Below, piece by piece: positions 1 through 6,699 of a stretch of 8,850 bases of DNA. The DNA is from Bacteroidales bacterium (GTDB lineage Bacteria; Bacteroidota; Bacteroidia; Bacteroidales; UBA10428). How positions within the stretch are numbered: position 1 is the first letter of the stretch; each line of letters begins with the position of its first letter. Location of the stretch: assembly GCA_016935595.1 (NCBI GenBank), contig JAFGQQ010000253.1, positions 1-8,850 on the forward strand, in the 5' to 3' direction. The position numbers were made by a program, and so were the translations under genes. The notes below the pieces were generated by a model. The model was not told the origin of the DNA, did not search any database, and was given only the letters and a program-made list of their open reading frames with translations.

Positions 1-2646
1 ATTCGAGATCATGGTTTGCATCACCGAATCGGTGAATACAAGTAATAATGTATCGTTGGTTATAATCGAATGAGCAACAGAATCTATGAATATCTGGAAA
101 ATACTATCGTTGGTTATAATTGTATATAATATTGAATCGGAAAATACCTGGAACAATGAATCATTTGAAATCATTGTATGCATCACCGAGTCGGTAAATA
201 TCAGCAACAATGAATCATTAGAAACAATTGTATTGAAAATTGAATCAGTAAATATTTGAAATATGGAATCATTTGAAATAAAATAAGACATTACAGAATC
301 GGAAAATACCTGGAACAATGTATCATTTGTAATAATTGAATGAATCACAGAATCGGTAAATACCGAAAAAATAGAATCATTGGTAATAATATGGTTAAAT
401 ACAGAATCGGAGAAAATCTGGAATAATGAGTCGTTGGAAATCATCGTTTGCATCACCGAATCGGTAAATATCACAAACAATGAATCATTGGAAATAATAG
501 TATTTAGAACTGAATCGATAAATACATTAAATAATGAATCATTTGATATGATATTATTGAAAACTGAATCGGTAAAAATTTGCAGCAACGAATCATTTAA
601 AATCACGGTATGCAATACCGAATCTGTGAAAATCAAGAATAATGAGTCGTTTGAGATAATTGTTTGAAGAACTGAATCGGAGAAAATCTGGAAAAGCGAA
701 TCATTACTAATTAAATTATTGAATACGGAATCGGAAAATACCTGGAATAATGAATCACTTGAAATTATAGTATGAAGTATAGAGTCGGAAAATATCTGGA
801 ATATGGAATCATTTGTTACAAGTGAATTTAATATTGAATCGGAAAAGATTTGGAACAATGAGTCGTTCGAAATCATTAAATGCAACACAGAATCAGTAAA
901 TGTTAAGAACAAGGAATCATTCGTAATGATAGTGTTTAATACCGAGTCGATGAAAATATCAAAAATTGAATCGTTTGAGATAATATAAGTAAATACTGAA
1001 TCGGAAAATACCTGAAACAATGAATCATTGGATATAATAGTATTCATTACCGATTCTGTAAACTCATATAGCAGAGAATCGTTTGTGATTAGTGTGTTAA
1101 ATACTGAATCGGAAAAAATATGGAATAATGAATCATTCGAAATAATATTTATCAAAACCGAGTCGGAGAAAACCTGGAACAATGAATCGTTAAAAATCAT
1201 TGCATTCAGCACCGAATCAGTAAATATAAGGAACAATGAATCATTGGAAATGATTGTATTTAAAATAGAATCGGAGAATACCTGGAATAATGTATCATTT
1301 GTAATTAAAATATTTAATATCGAGTCGGAAAACACCTGGAATAATGAATCGCTCGAAATCATCGTATGCAATACCGAATCGGTAAATATTTGCAACAATG
1401 AATCACTCCTTAAAATAGAAGAAAAAACAGAATCAGAGAAAATTAAGAAAAGCGAATCATTGGATATCATGCTCTGCATTACCGAATCGGTAAATATCAG
1501 GAATAATGAATCATTACTTATGAGTGTTTGAATTACCGAATCGGTAAACATCTGGAATAATGAATCATTGGTAATGATATAAGTCAGAATTGAATCGGAA
1601 AAAAACTGGAATAATGAATCATTGGCGATCATGGTATTCATCACCGATTCGGTGAATACCAGGAATAATGAATCATTAGTTATTATTGTCGTAAGAACAG
1701 AATCGGTAAATGTTTGGAATAAAGAATCATTATGAATTATAGTATATAATACCGAATCGGAAAAAACCTGGAAAAGCGAATCGCTCGATATCATTGCATA
1801 AAGCACCGAATCGGTAAAAACCTGGAATAATGAATCGTTTGTTATGATTGTATAAAGTATAGAATCGGAAAAAATCAGGAATAACGAATCACTCGAAATC
1901 ATCGATTGCATTACCGAATCAGTGAACACGAGGAACAATGAATCGTTTGTTATGATGGTATTGAGAACAGAATCGATAAATCGCTGGTAAATAGAATCAT
2001 TCGTAATTATAGTATTAAGAACCGAATCGGAGAATAATGCAAATAAGGAATCGTTCGAAATCATCGAATGTAAAACCGAATCGGTAAATACCTGGAATAG
2101 AGAATCATTAGAAATAAGAGTAGTTAAAACAGAATCGATAAACTGGTTAAAAATAGTATCATTCCTGAAGATCTTTGTAAAGACTGAGTCTGAGAATATC
2201 TGGAATAATGAATCACTTGTTATCATCCTGTGAAGGACAGAGTCGGTAAACGTCTGGAATAGTGAATCATTAGAAATAATTAAATGAAGTAAAGAATCGG
2301 AAAATAAATTGAACAGGGAATCATTCGAAATTAAAGTCTGAAGAACCGAATCGGTAAATTGGATAAATAAGGAATCATTCGAAATCATCGATTGTAAAAC
2401 CGAATCGGTAAATGCATTGAAAAACGAATCGTTCGAGATTATTGAACTGAGAAGTGAATCGATTAAACGATTGTAAAGACTATCAGTAAGAAGAATATTC
2501 CTGGTAATTGAATCTGTAAATATTTTTAAAAGACTGTCGGATTGTGTTAAACTTGAAAATATCGAATCAGCAAATTGGTTAAAGATGCTATCTGTAATTA
2601 AAAATCTTTGGAAAATTGAATCGGTTAAAAGGGTTAAAAGACTATC
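1..2646 (-). repeat. 49-copy in-frame 54-bp tandem repeat array, open at left edge
   Basis: Counting Asp-Ser codon pairs (GAT/GAC followed by a Ser codon, seen on the plus strand as nga-atc or similar) places one every 54 bp from 2641 down to 49 with no exception, 49 sites in all. A second Asp-Ser pair lies 24 bp to the left of each. The protein unit is therefore 18 residues with DS dyads alternately 8 and 10 residues apart, each followed by two hydrophobic residues. Units differ in sequence, so this is not a perfect satellite, but no unit has an indel. Thr replaces Ser in the first dyad at 49, 319, 1291 and 2155. The four units nearest the N-terminus (2479-2646) are the most divergent. The array ends exactly on a unit boundary at base 1, so it very likely continues. 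Confidence 0.95.
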
Positions 2647-3360
2647 ATCGGCAACAGCTTCATTGATAATGATGGAAGTAAAATTATTTATTGAATCTAT
2701 ATCTAAATTAACAACATTAATATATTGCGCATCTAAGGTATCCTTTACAAATAAATCATCGAAAATAATAACTTCACCGTTGGCAATAAACGAATGATTA
2801 ACAACTAAATATCCTGTTTTTAAATAATTGCCTGCAACCCATTCACCGTTATTCCAGACTAAAGCTTCATTTGTAGTAACATTATCAACACTAACATTTT
2901 GTAAATCTTCAATATCTATTTTCGGTTTTGGATAATATAATGCTTTTTCAGCAACTTTTGCATATGGAACAGCCTGGAACTGAATAGTGCCCATATCTTT
3001 GATTTCATCCCCGAAATCAATTTCTATTTTCATGAAATATTTATCCGACAACCAGTTAATTTCTTCAAATTTTGCTATATTTTCTGTTGAGAAAACATGA
3101 AAAGGATACCCCTCACCAATAACTAAGCTAAAAAGTCCTAATTTATTAGTTTTTACATAATGCGACTCTTTCCAAATTTCTTCTCCATAAGGATTATTTT
3201 TAATTATGGTAATGAAAACCTCAATGTCTTTATCCATAAGAGGTTTTCCCGAATCATTCCGCGCTACTGCCTGATAATTAAATCCAACCGGGGTTTGTTG
3301 GGCGATAATTGCAGTTATAAAAAGCAGAAAGAGTAAAATTGAAGAAATTAACTTTTTCAT
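1..3360 (-). CDS. Giant secreted surface protein with 18-residue DS repeats (C-terminus beyond window)
   Basis: An uninterrupted reading frame of 1120 codons runs from an ATG at 3360 to the left edge; I read every codon and found no stop, so the C-terminus is missing. Residues 1-20 are a signal peptide (cleavage likely after Ala20, before QQ). Residues 21 to about 140 match the Bacteroidota surface-protein head seen before fibre or collagen-like regions: FNYQAVAR at 27-34, then a beta-rich stretch, then QFQAVPYAKVAEKA at 127-140. Residues 150-180 contain a tail-fibre-like linker (EDLQNVSVDN followed by WNNGEWVAG). From residue 239 to the edge are 49 tandem 18-residue repeats with consensus DSLFQxFTDSVLxxMISN. 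It is the last visible gene of a four-gene operon with T9SS components, 36 bp after the 167-aa gene. Seen: the frame, head and repeats. Inferred: a long cell-surface stalk or adhesin, probably ending in a sorting or anchoring domain outside the window. No enzyme motif is visible, and the function is unknown. Confidence 0.9.
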   Translation of the reverse strand, partial: MKKLISSILLFLLFITAIIAQQTPVGFNYQAVARNDSGKPLMDKDIEVFITIIKNNPYGEEIWKESHYVKTNKLGLFSLVIGEGYPFHVFSTENIAKFEEINWLSDKYFMKIEIDFGDEIKDMGTIQFQAVPYAKVAEKALYYPKPKIDIEDLQNVSVDNVTTNEALVWNNGEWVAGNYLKTGYLVVNHSFIANGEVIIFDDLFVKDTLDAQYINVVNLDIDSINNFTSIIINEAVADDSLLTLLTDSIFQRFLITDSIFNQFADSIFSSLTQSDSLLKIFTDSITRNILLTDSLYNRLIDSLLSSIISNDSFFNAFTDSVLQSMISNDSLFIQFTDSVLQTLISNDSLFNLFSDSLLHLIISNDSLFQTFTDSVLHRMITSDSLFQIFSDSVFTKIFRNDTIFNQFIDSVLTTLISNDSLFQVFTDSVLHSMISNDSLFALFSDSVLNTIITNDSIYQRFIDSVLNTIITNDSLFLVFTDSVMQSMISSDSLFLIFSDSILYTIITNDSLFQVFTDSVLYAMISSDSLFQVFSDSVLYTIIHNDSLFQTFTDSVLTTIITNDSLFLVFTESVMNTMIANDSLFQFFSDSILTYIITNDSLFQMFTDSVIQTLISNDSLFLIFTDSVMQSMISNDSLFLIFSDSVFSSILRSDSLLQIFTDSVLHTMISSDSLFQVFSDSILNILITNDTLFQVFSDSILNTIISNDSLFLIFTDSVLNAMIFNDSLFQVFSDSVLINIISNDSLFHIFSDSVFNTLITNDSLLYEFTESVMNTIISNDSLFQVFSDSVFTYIISNDSIFDIFIDSVLNTIITNDSLFLTFTDSVLHLMISNDSLFQIFSDSILNSLVTNDSIFQIFSDSILHTIISSDSLFQVFSDSVFNNLISNDSLFQIFSDSVLQTIISNDSLFLIFTDSVLHTVILNDSLLQIFTDSVFNNIISNDSLFNVFIDSVLNTIISNDSLFVIFTDSVMQTMISNDSLFQIFSDSVFNHIITNDSIFSVFTDSVIHSIITNDTLFQVFSDSVMSYFISNDSIFQIFTDSIFNTIVSNDSLLLIFTDSVMHTMISNDSLFQVFSDSILYTIITNDSIFQIFIDSVAHSIITNDTLLLVFTDSVMQTMISN

Positions 3361-3396
3361 ATATAATAATTTTCTGTTTTCTTGTTTTGGGTTTAT

Positions 3397-3900
3397 TTAA
3401 ATTTTAACAATCTTAATTTGTGCAATTACCTGATTGCTGCTTTTTGAAATAAATTGCACTATATATGTTCCAATAGAAATATCATGCAGGTTTAAACTTA
3501 TATTCTGCCCTTTAATAAATTCGTAATATTGAACCGGGGCTTCAACCAAATTACCTTTGCTATCAAAAATACGGAGGTAACATACTACCGGATCTATTTC
3601 ATTCTCAACATAAAAATATACAACATCAATTGTTGGGTTTGGAAAAGCTTTCAGGTTAATTAAATTATTAACAAAGTACTCCGGTATATCAATAAAAAGA
3701 TTATATGGTTGCTGAAACCCTTGTGTAACTATATAATCATTAATTAAAGTATTTGCGACTAATCCCCCAATACTCGAAGAATAATCTATTTTGCTGCTTT
3801 CAATATAATTCCCTCCCGAATTTATTTCAATTGGATATAATTCCTGGGCATTTAACCTGAAAGCAATGAAAAATAAAATATATAAAAATAAAAACCTCAT
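3397..3900 (-). CDS. Small secreted protein with type A T9SS C-terminal sorting domain
   Basis: This 167-aa protein has a signal peptide at residues 1-18 (cleavage after NA, before QE). Residues 19-65 follow a pattern common in small Bacteroidota secreted proteins: a Ser/Gly-rich SGGNY start, an SSSIGG stretch, and a closing TQGFQQP at 59-65. Residues 80-167 match the Por-secretion-tail (type A) sorting domain: KAFPNPT at 84-90, a beta strand with LRIFDSKGNLV at 109-119, LNLHDISIGTYIVQF at 136-150, and a Lys-rich end. In this family the domain directs passage through the type IX system, and it is usually cleaved when the protein is attached to the cell surface. Only about 60 mature residues precede it, so the cargo part is very small. 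Its ATG overlaps the stop of the PorP/SprF-like gene as ATGA, implying translational coupling. The specific function is unknown; it may be a surface accessory of the neighbouring repeat protein (inference). Confidence 0.85.
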   Translation of the reverse strand: MRFLFLYILFFIAFRLNAQELYPIEINSGGNYIESSKIDYSSSIGGLVANTLINDYIVTQGFQQPYNLFIDIPEYFVNNLINLKAFPNPTIDVVYFYVENEIDPVVCYLRIFDSKGNLVEAPVQYYEFIKGQNISLNLHDISIGTYIVQFISKSSNQVIAQIKIVKI

Positions 3901-4871
3901 CTTCTAAAAAGACTGTTTATCAAAGCTATTAGTTTTTCTAAAAGTGTATCTGATTTTTTCTTAGAATTTAAGAACCAATTACTCGATTTCATCCTGTATC
4001 CCATTGAGAGCTCATGAGAACCAAGGGTATTAGCAAAACCGGGCTCACCGGTAATGCTGGCAGTATAATTAAAATAAATGTTTTCGGTAAAAAATGTCCC
4101 AATGTTAAGTCCGATATTTACTGGTCTTCTCCATGTAAGCCCAAACCAAAAATCTTTATCATATTTTCCAATAGCTGTAATTTCATAAGCAAATTTACTA
4201 TCCTTTATTTTGCTAATAAATGCAAAACCTTCCAACTGCCAGTTTCTATCAATCTCGTAAAGATAAGATGAGAATAATTCAAACTTTCTATATGTTGGAT
4301 ATTTTACATTTCCATATTCCAAATCCTTTTTGAATAAGTTAGAAATATTAATGCCCGCATATAAATTTTCCCAATTATAACCAACACCAAAGCTCGAATT
4401 AAACTTATTTATTGATTCAACCTGAGTACTATATTGGATAAACGGATCATTTAAATCGGTAGGTTTAATTTTATTATAATTTAAAGATGACCTGAGAAAT
4501 TGTATTCTTAATCCAAAGTGTAAATTATGATCTTGTTTTAATGGGGTTACGAACGAATAATCGATATTACCATTGAAATCAGAAAAAATACCAACTTTAT
4601 GATTCATTAATGAAACACCAAAAGCACTATTATAAGGCATTGGCATATCAATTGAACCCCTTATATATTCAGGCGCCCCTTGAAATCCTAACCAGTTGGT
4701 TTTGTAAGTTATTGAAGAATTAATATCATTATAAATTCCTGTAAAAGCAGGTGATAACATTACTTTATTAGATATATATTCGTTGCTATAGGGTAATGAT
4801 TGGGAATATAAACCATTCAATATAACCTGTAAACAAATAAAAAATATACTTTTTCTAATTATTTTAATCAT
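3897..4871 (-). CDS. PorP/SprF-family outer-membrane protein linked to type IX secretion
   Basis: The 324-aa product has a signal peptide (residues 1 to about 23) and then the hallmark start of the PorP/SprF family: SLPYSNEYISNKVMLSPAFTGI at 25-46. An alternating aromatic/hydrophobic beta-barrel pattern follows (NWLGFQGAPEYIRGS, HNLHFGLRIQFL, FWFGLTWRRPVNIGLNIG), ending in SHELSMGYRM. Length is normal for the family. A short Lys-rich tail (about residues 303-324) follows the last strand. Family knowledge: SprF-like proteins are outer-membrane partners needed to deliver or anchor particular type B sorting-domain cargos, as SprF is for SprB in Flavobacterium. Here the gene begins 13 bp after a type B cargo gene, the arrangement expected of a cargo and its dedicated partner. 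It overlaps the next gene by four bases. Assignment to the family is firm; the specific partner is inferred from position. It should not be named sprF or porP, since Bacteroidota genomes carry many paralogues. Confidence 0.93.
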   Translation of the reverse strand: MIKIIRKSIFFICLQVILNGLYSQSLPYSNEYISNKVMLSPAFTGIYNDINSSITYKTNWLGFQGAPEYIRGSIDMPMPYNSAFGVSLMNHKVGIFSDFNGNIDYSFVTPLKQDHNLHFGLRIQFLRSSLNYNKIKPTDLNDPFIQYSTQVESINKFNSSFGVGYNWENLYAGINISNLFKKDLEYGNVKYPTYRKFELFSSYLYEIDRNWQLEGFAFISKIKDSKFAYEITAIGKYDKDFWFGLTWRRPVNIGLNIGTFFTENIYFNYTASITGEPGFANTLGSHELSMGYRMKSSNWFLNSKKKSDTLLEKLIALINSLFRR

Positions 4872-4884
4872 TTTAAAATTATTT

Positions 4885-6237
4885 TTATTCCCTTAAAATA
4901 TTTATGCTTCCCTTTCCTATTGCATCTTCCGATTTGATGACATAAAAATATGTGCCGCTTTCTAAATAATTACCATCTTCATTTTTCCCATCCCAATCAT
5001 TATTGTAATCTGAATCGTAAAATACCTGAAAACCCCACTGATTGTAAATTGTAAGTTCGGTTTTTCCATACGCTTCCAGTTCTAAAAATTCAAGATAATC
5101 ATTAAATCTATCATTATTAGGTGTTAAAATATTATTGATAGCAATTAATTTATTAGGATTATATTCGTAAAATGCAATTATTTTTATGGTATCTCTAACT
5201 CTACAACCTTTTTCATCTATTGCTTCAATAATATAATTGCCCTGCTTATTCACAACAATAGAAGAAGTAGAATCTCCAGTTGACCAGTTATAACTAACAA
5301 AATTGCCCTGAGCTTCAAGAACTGTTGATTCTCCCATATATAATGTATCTTTTTCGTAAACAACAGTTAATTCTTCTCCCGGATTAATAACTATTGAGTT
5401 TTGTGCTGTATCTGAACAATTGTCTTCTGTAATAATAATTAAAGTAATGGTATATGAGCCCGGCAAATCATAGGCATGTCCAGGATTTACCATATCAATA
5501 TCAATTTCCGAGTCACCATATTTCCAGATATACTCTGCAGATGGAATTGTTATGGTAGAAGATAAATTTCTAAACCATACTGTATCTCCCGGACAATCGA
5601 CTTCGGTGAATTCAAATGAAGCTGTTGGTTTATTTGCCAGACTTATATTTTTTATAGTAGAATCGGAACACCCAAACGAATTTATTATTTTTAACTTAAC
5701 TGTATTATTTTTACTTGGGAATATATACGAAATTGAGGTATCGTTTAAAATGTCATAATCTCCATCATTATTCAAATCCCAAAAAATTTGAGTACCCTCA
5801 GAATATTCTAACGTTCCCGATCGTAAAATACTGGCAGAATTATAACATAAAAAATCTGCAGTAAAGTCTGTTACAGGAAGAGGATTCACTATAACATCAA
5901 TGGTTTCGTCCATTCTTAAATAAGTGTTATCAGTCTTTAAAATTCTTAAACTAACAGGAAATGTATCAGCACGTGAATATTCATAAGTAACAGCAGAAGT
6001 ATTGCCATCATCAAAATAACTGTCATTATTAATATCCCATTGAAATTCCTGAATTTCTGTTGCAGGGAGAGTGGTAACTGCAGTAAAATTGGTAACTTCA
6101 CCAAGGCATACAGTATCAGCAATAAATGATAATTCTTGGGCCCGGATTTTATTCGTATTCAAATACATATATGCAAAAGAACTAATAAAAACCATAGTTC
6201 TTATTATGTATTTTCTTTTTGACCTAGCGTAATTCAT
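4885..6237 (-). CDS. Secreted PKD-repeat protein with gliding-motility-type (type B) T9SS sorting domain
   Basis: This 450-aa protein has a long signal peptide with a basic N-region (RSKRKYIIR) and likely cleavage after Ala33, before QE. About three PKD-like beta-sandwich units follow, at roughly residues 35-118, 119-203 and 204-290. The third is the clearest, with WKYGDSE, then NPGHAYDLPGSYTITL. The first two contain Asp/Asn-rich turns, DINNDSYFDD and DLNNDGDYDILND, that resemble calcium-binding loops. An Ig-like unit (about 291-360) follows, containing SYNWSTGDSTSSIVV. Residues 367-450 match the CHU_C or gliding-motility-associated C-terminal domain: ILTPNNDRFNDY, IYNQWGFQVFY, DWDGKNEDG, SGTYFYVIK. 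In characterised Bacteroidota this type B domain targets surface proteins to the type IX system and needs a PorP/SprF-like partner, which is the next gene. It is the first gene of the left-going operon. It is likely a surface-exposed structural or adhesive protein; no catalytic domain is visible. Confidence 0.9.
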   Translation of the reverse strand: MNYARSKRKYIIRTMVFISSFAYMYLNTNKIRAQELSFIADTVCLGEVTNFTAVTTLPATEIQEFQWDINNDSYFDDGNTSAVTYEYSRADTFPVSLRILKTDNTYLRMDETIDVIVNPLPVTDFTADFLCYNSASILRSGTLEYSEGTQIFWDLNNDGDYDILNDTSISYIFPSKNNTVKLKIINSFGCSDSTIKNISLANKPTASFEFTEVDCPGDTVWFRNLSSTITIPSAEYIWKYGDSEIDIDMVNPGHAYDLPGSYTITLIIITEDNCSDTAQNSIVINPGEELTVVYEKDTLYMGESTVLEAQGNFVSYNWSTGDSTSSIVVNKQGNYIIEAIDEKGCRVRDTIKIIAFYEYNPNKLIAINNILTPNNDRFNDYLEFLELEAYGKTELTIYNQWGFQVFYDSDYNNDWDGKNEDGNYLESGTYFYVIKSEDAIGKGSINILRE

Positions 6238-6550
6238 CTAAGTATTTGTATATAAACTATTTGAGTAATAACTATAAAATCGGTCAAATTTACAATAAAA
6301 TTTATTTAAATTCCTAATAATTTGAGAAAAGGAATTTAACTTTTTGATTAATTGATTATTTTAAGCAATAAAAGAAATAATATATTATTTAAAAATTATT
6401 AAATTTTAATTTTCCATTAATCAATTTTACATAATTTATCCTTATTAAATTCTTGATATTAAATAATTTATCTTGAAATGTTCTTCAAGTCTAAAAGAAA
6501 ATTTTGATAATTCGAAAAATATTATTTGATTTGTAACCAAATTTGACGAA
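6238..6550. other. AT-rich divergent intergenic region
   Basis: These 313 bases hold no convincing gene. They separate the left-going T9SS operon from the right-going trp leader and must contain both promoters. The minus-strand candidate is the TAAATTTG at 6285-6292. For the trp operon there is no strict TAnnTTTG match. The best pair I see is TTTG at 6503-6506 with TATTTG at 6523-6528, 16 bp apart, which is weak. A short inverted repeat, ATTTG/CAAAT (6529-6533 and 6538-6542), lies just before the leader peptide. The rest is A/T homopolymer-rich DNA with no clear operator. Confidence 0.6.
6285..6292 (-). promoter_or_regulatory. Candidate Bacteroidota -7 promoter element for the T9SS operon
   Basis: Read on the minus strand this is TAAATTTG, a perfect match to the Bacteroidota primary-sigma -7 consensus TAnnTTTG. 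It lies 47 bases upstream of the ATG at 6237, so transcription would start near 6278 with a leader of roughly 40 nt. No TTTG at the usual -33 position is visible, which keeps confidence moderate in such AT-rich DNA. Confidence 0.45.
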
Positions 6551-6616
6551 ATGATGATTTATTTACACAAAAATATAGTATGGTGGTGGCACATAGATTT
6601 ATTACATATGCCGTGA
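6551..6616 (+). CDS. trpL: trp operon leader peptide with three tandem Trp codons
   Basis: This 21-codon ORF starts with two ATG codons (6551 and 6554) and ends at TGA 6614-6616. Codons 11-13 are TGG TGG TGG (6581-6589), preceded by HKNIV and followed by HIDLLHMP. Three consecutive codons of the rarest amino acid, immediately before a strong intrinsic terminator and trpE, identify it as an attenuation leader peptide. When charged tRNA-Trp is scarce, the ribosome should pause on these codons and change the folding of the RNA downstream. The peptide itself is probably not functional. Either ATG could be the start, and no Shine-Dalgarno sequence is present, as expected in Bacteroidota. The symbol trpL is used by function, not by sequence similarity to the enteric leader. 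Confidence 0.88.
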   Translation: MMIYLHKNIVWWWHIDLLHMP

Positions 6617-6674
6617 TATGACTATGCTACCATTATAAAAAAAGGCTTGTCGAATTCCCGGCAAGCCTTTTTTT
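6579..6674 (+). promoter_or_regulatory. trp attenuator (alternative RNA structures)
   Basis: Three competing pairings can be drawn. A 1:2 stem pairs 6579-6591, which includes all three Trp codons, with 6625-6637; its core is UGGUGGCA with UGCUACCA, 13 pairs in total including three G-U. Inside it is a small hairpin, CATAT/ATATG (6605-6609 and 6616-6620). The terminator stem is 6644-6652 with 6659-6667. A possible antiterminator pairs UGCCG at 6609-6613 with CGGCA at 6659-6663, extending past one mismatch by two more pairs (6615-6616 with 6656-6657), and would capture the 3' arm of the terminator. A ribosome stalled on Trp codons leaves 6609-6616 free, while one at the stop codon covers it, which fits classical attenuation logic. 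The pairings are seen by hand, without energies; the mechanism is inferred. Confidence 0.75.
6637..6674 (+). terminator. Intrinsic terminator of the trp attenuator
   Basis: A 9-bp stem GGCTTGTCG/CGGCAAGCC (6644-6652 and 6659-6667, one G-U pair) encloses a six-base loop AATTCC. Seven A residues precede it (6637-6643) and seven T residues follow (6668-6674), so the stem can extend by A-U pairs. It lies 25 bp before the trpE ATG and 20 bases after the leader peptide stop. This is the strongest terminator in the window, and its place between leader peptide and trpE makes it regulatory. Confidence 0.92.
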
Positions 6675-6699
6675 ATTTCAAAAAATTTAAAAAATTAAA

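Noticed and set aside
380..1531. Plus-strand ORFs at 380-667, 803-988 and 1028-1531 with an 18-residue periodic pattern
   Set aside because: They are antisense to the giant repeat gene. Their periodicity only mirrors the 54-bp repeat, and plus-strand stops interrupt them, whereas the minus-strand frame is open for 1120 codons and has a signal peptide and head domain.
1..2646. CRISPR array
   Set aside because: The 54-bp period is a continuous coding repeat with graded divergence in every part of the unit; there is no alternation of constant repeat and unique spacer.
2585..2797. Plus-strand 70-aa ORF
   Set aside because: It lies antisense to the start of the repeat array and its upstream linker, with no recognisable domain and no start context.
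4014..4271. Plus-strand 85-aa ORF
   Set aside because: It is fully contained in, and antisense to, the well-supported PorP/SprF-like gene.
5552..5758. Plus-strand 68-aa ORF
   Set aside because: It is antisense to the PKD protein, with no independent support.
6503..6528. Promoter of the trp operon (TTTG and TATTTG pair)
   Set aside because: The spacing is short and the -7 element lacks the full TAnnTTTG form, so it is only mentioned in the intergenic entry and not called as a feature.
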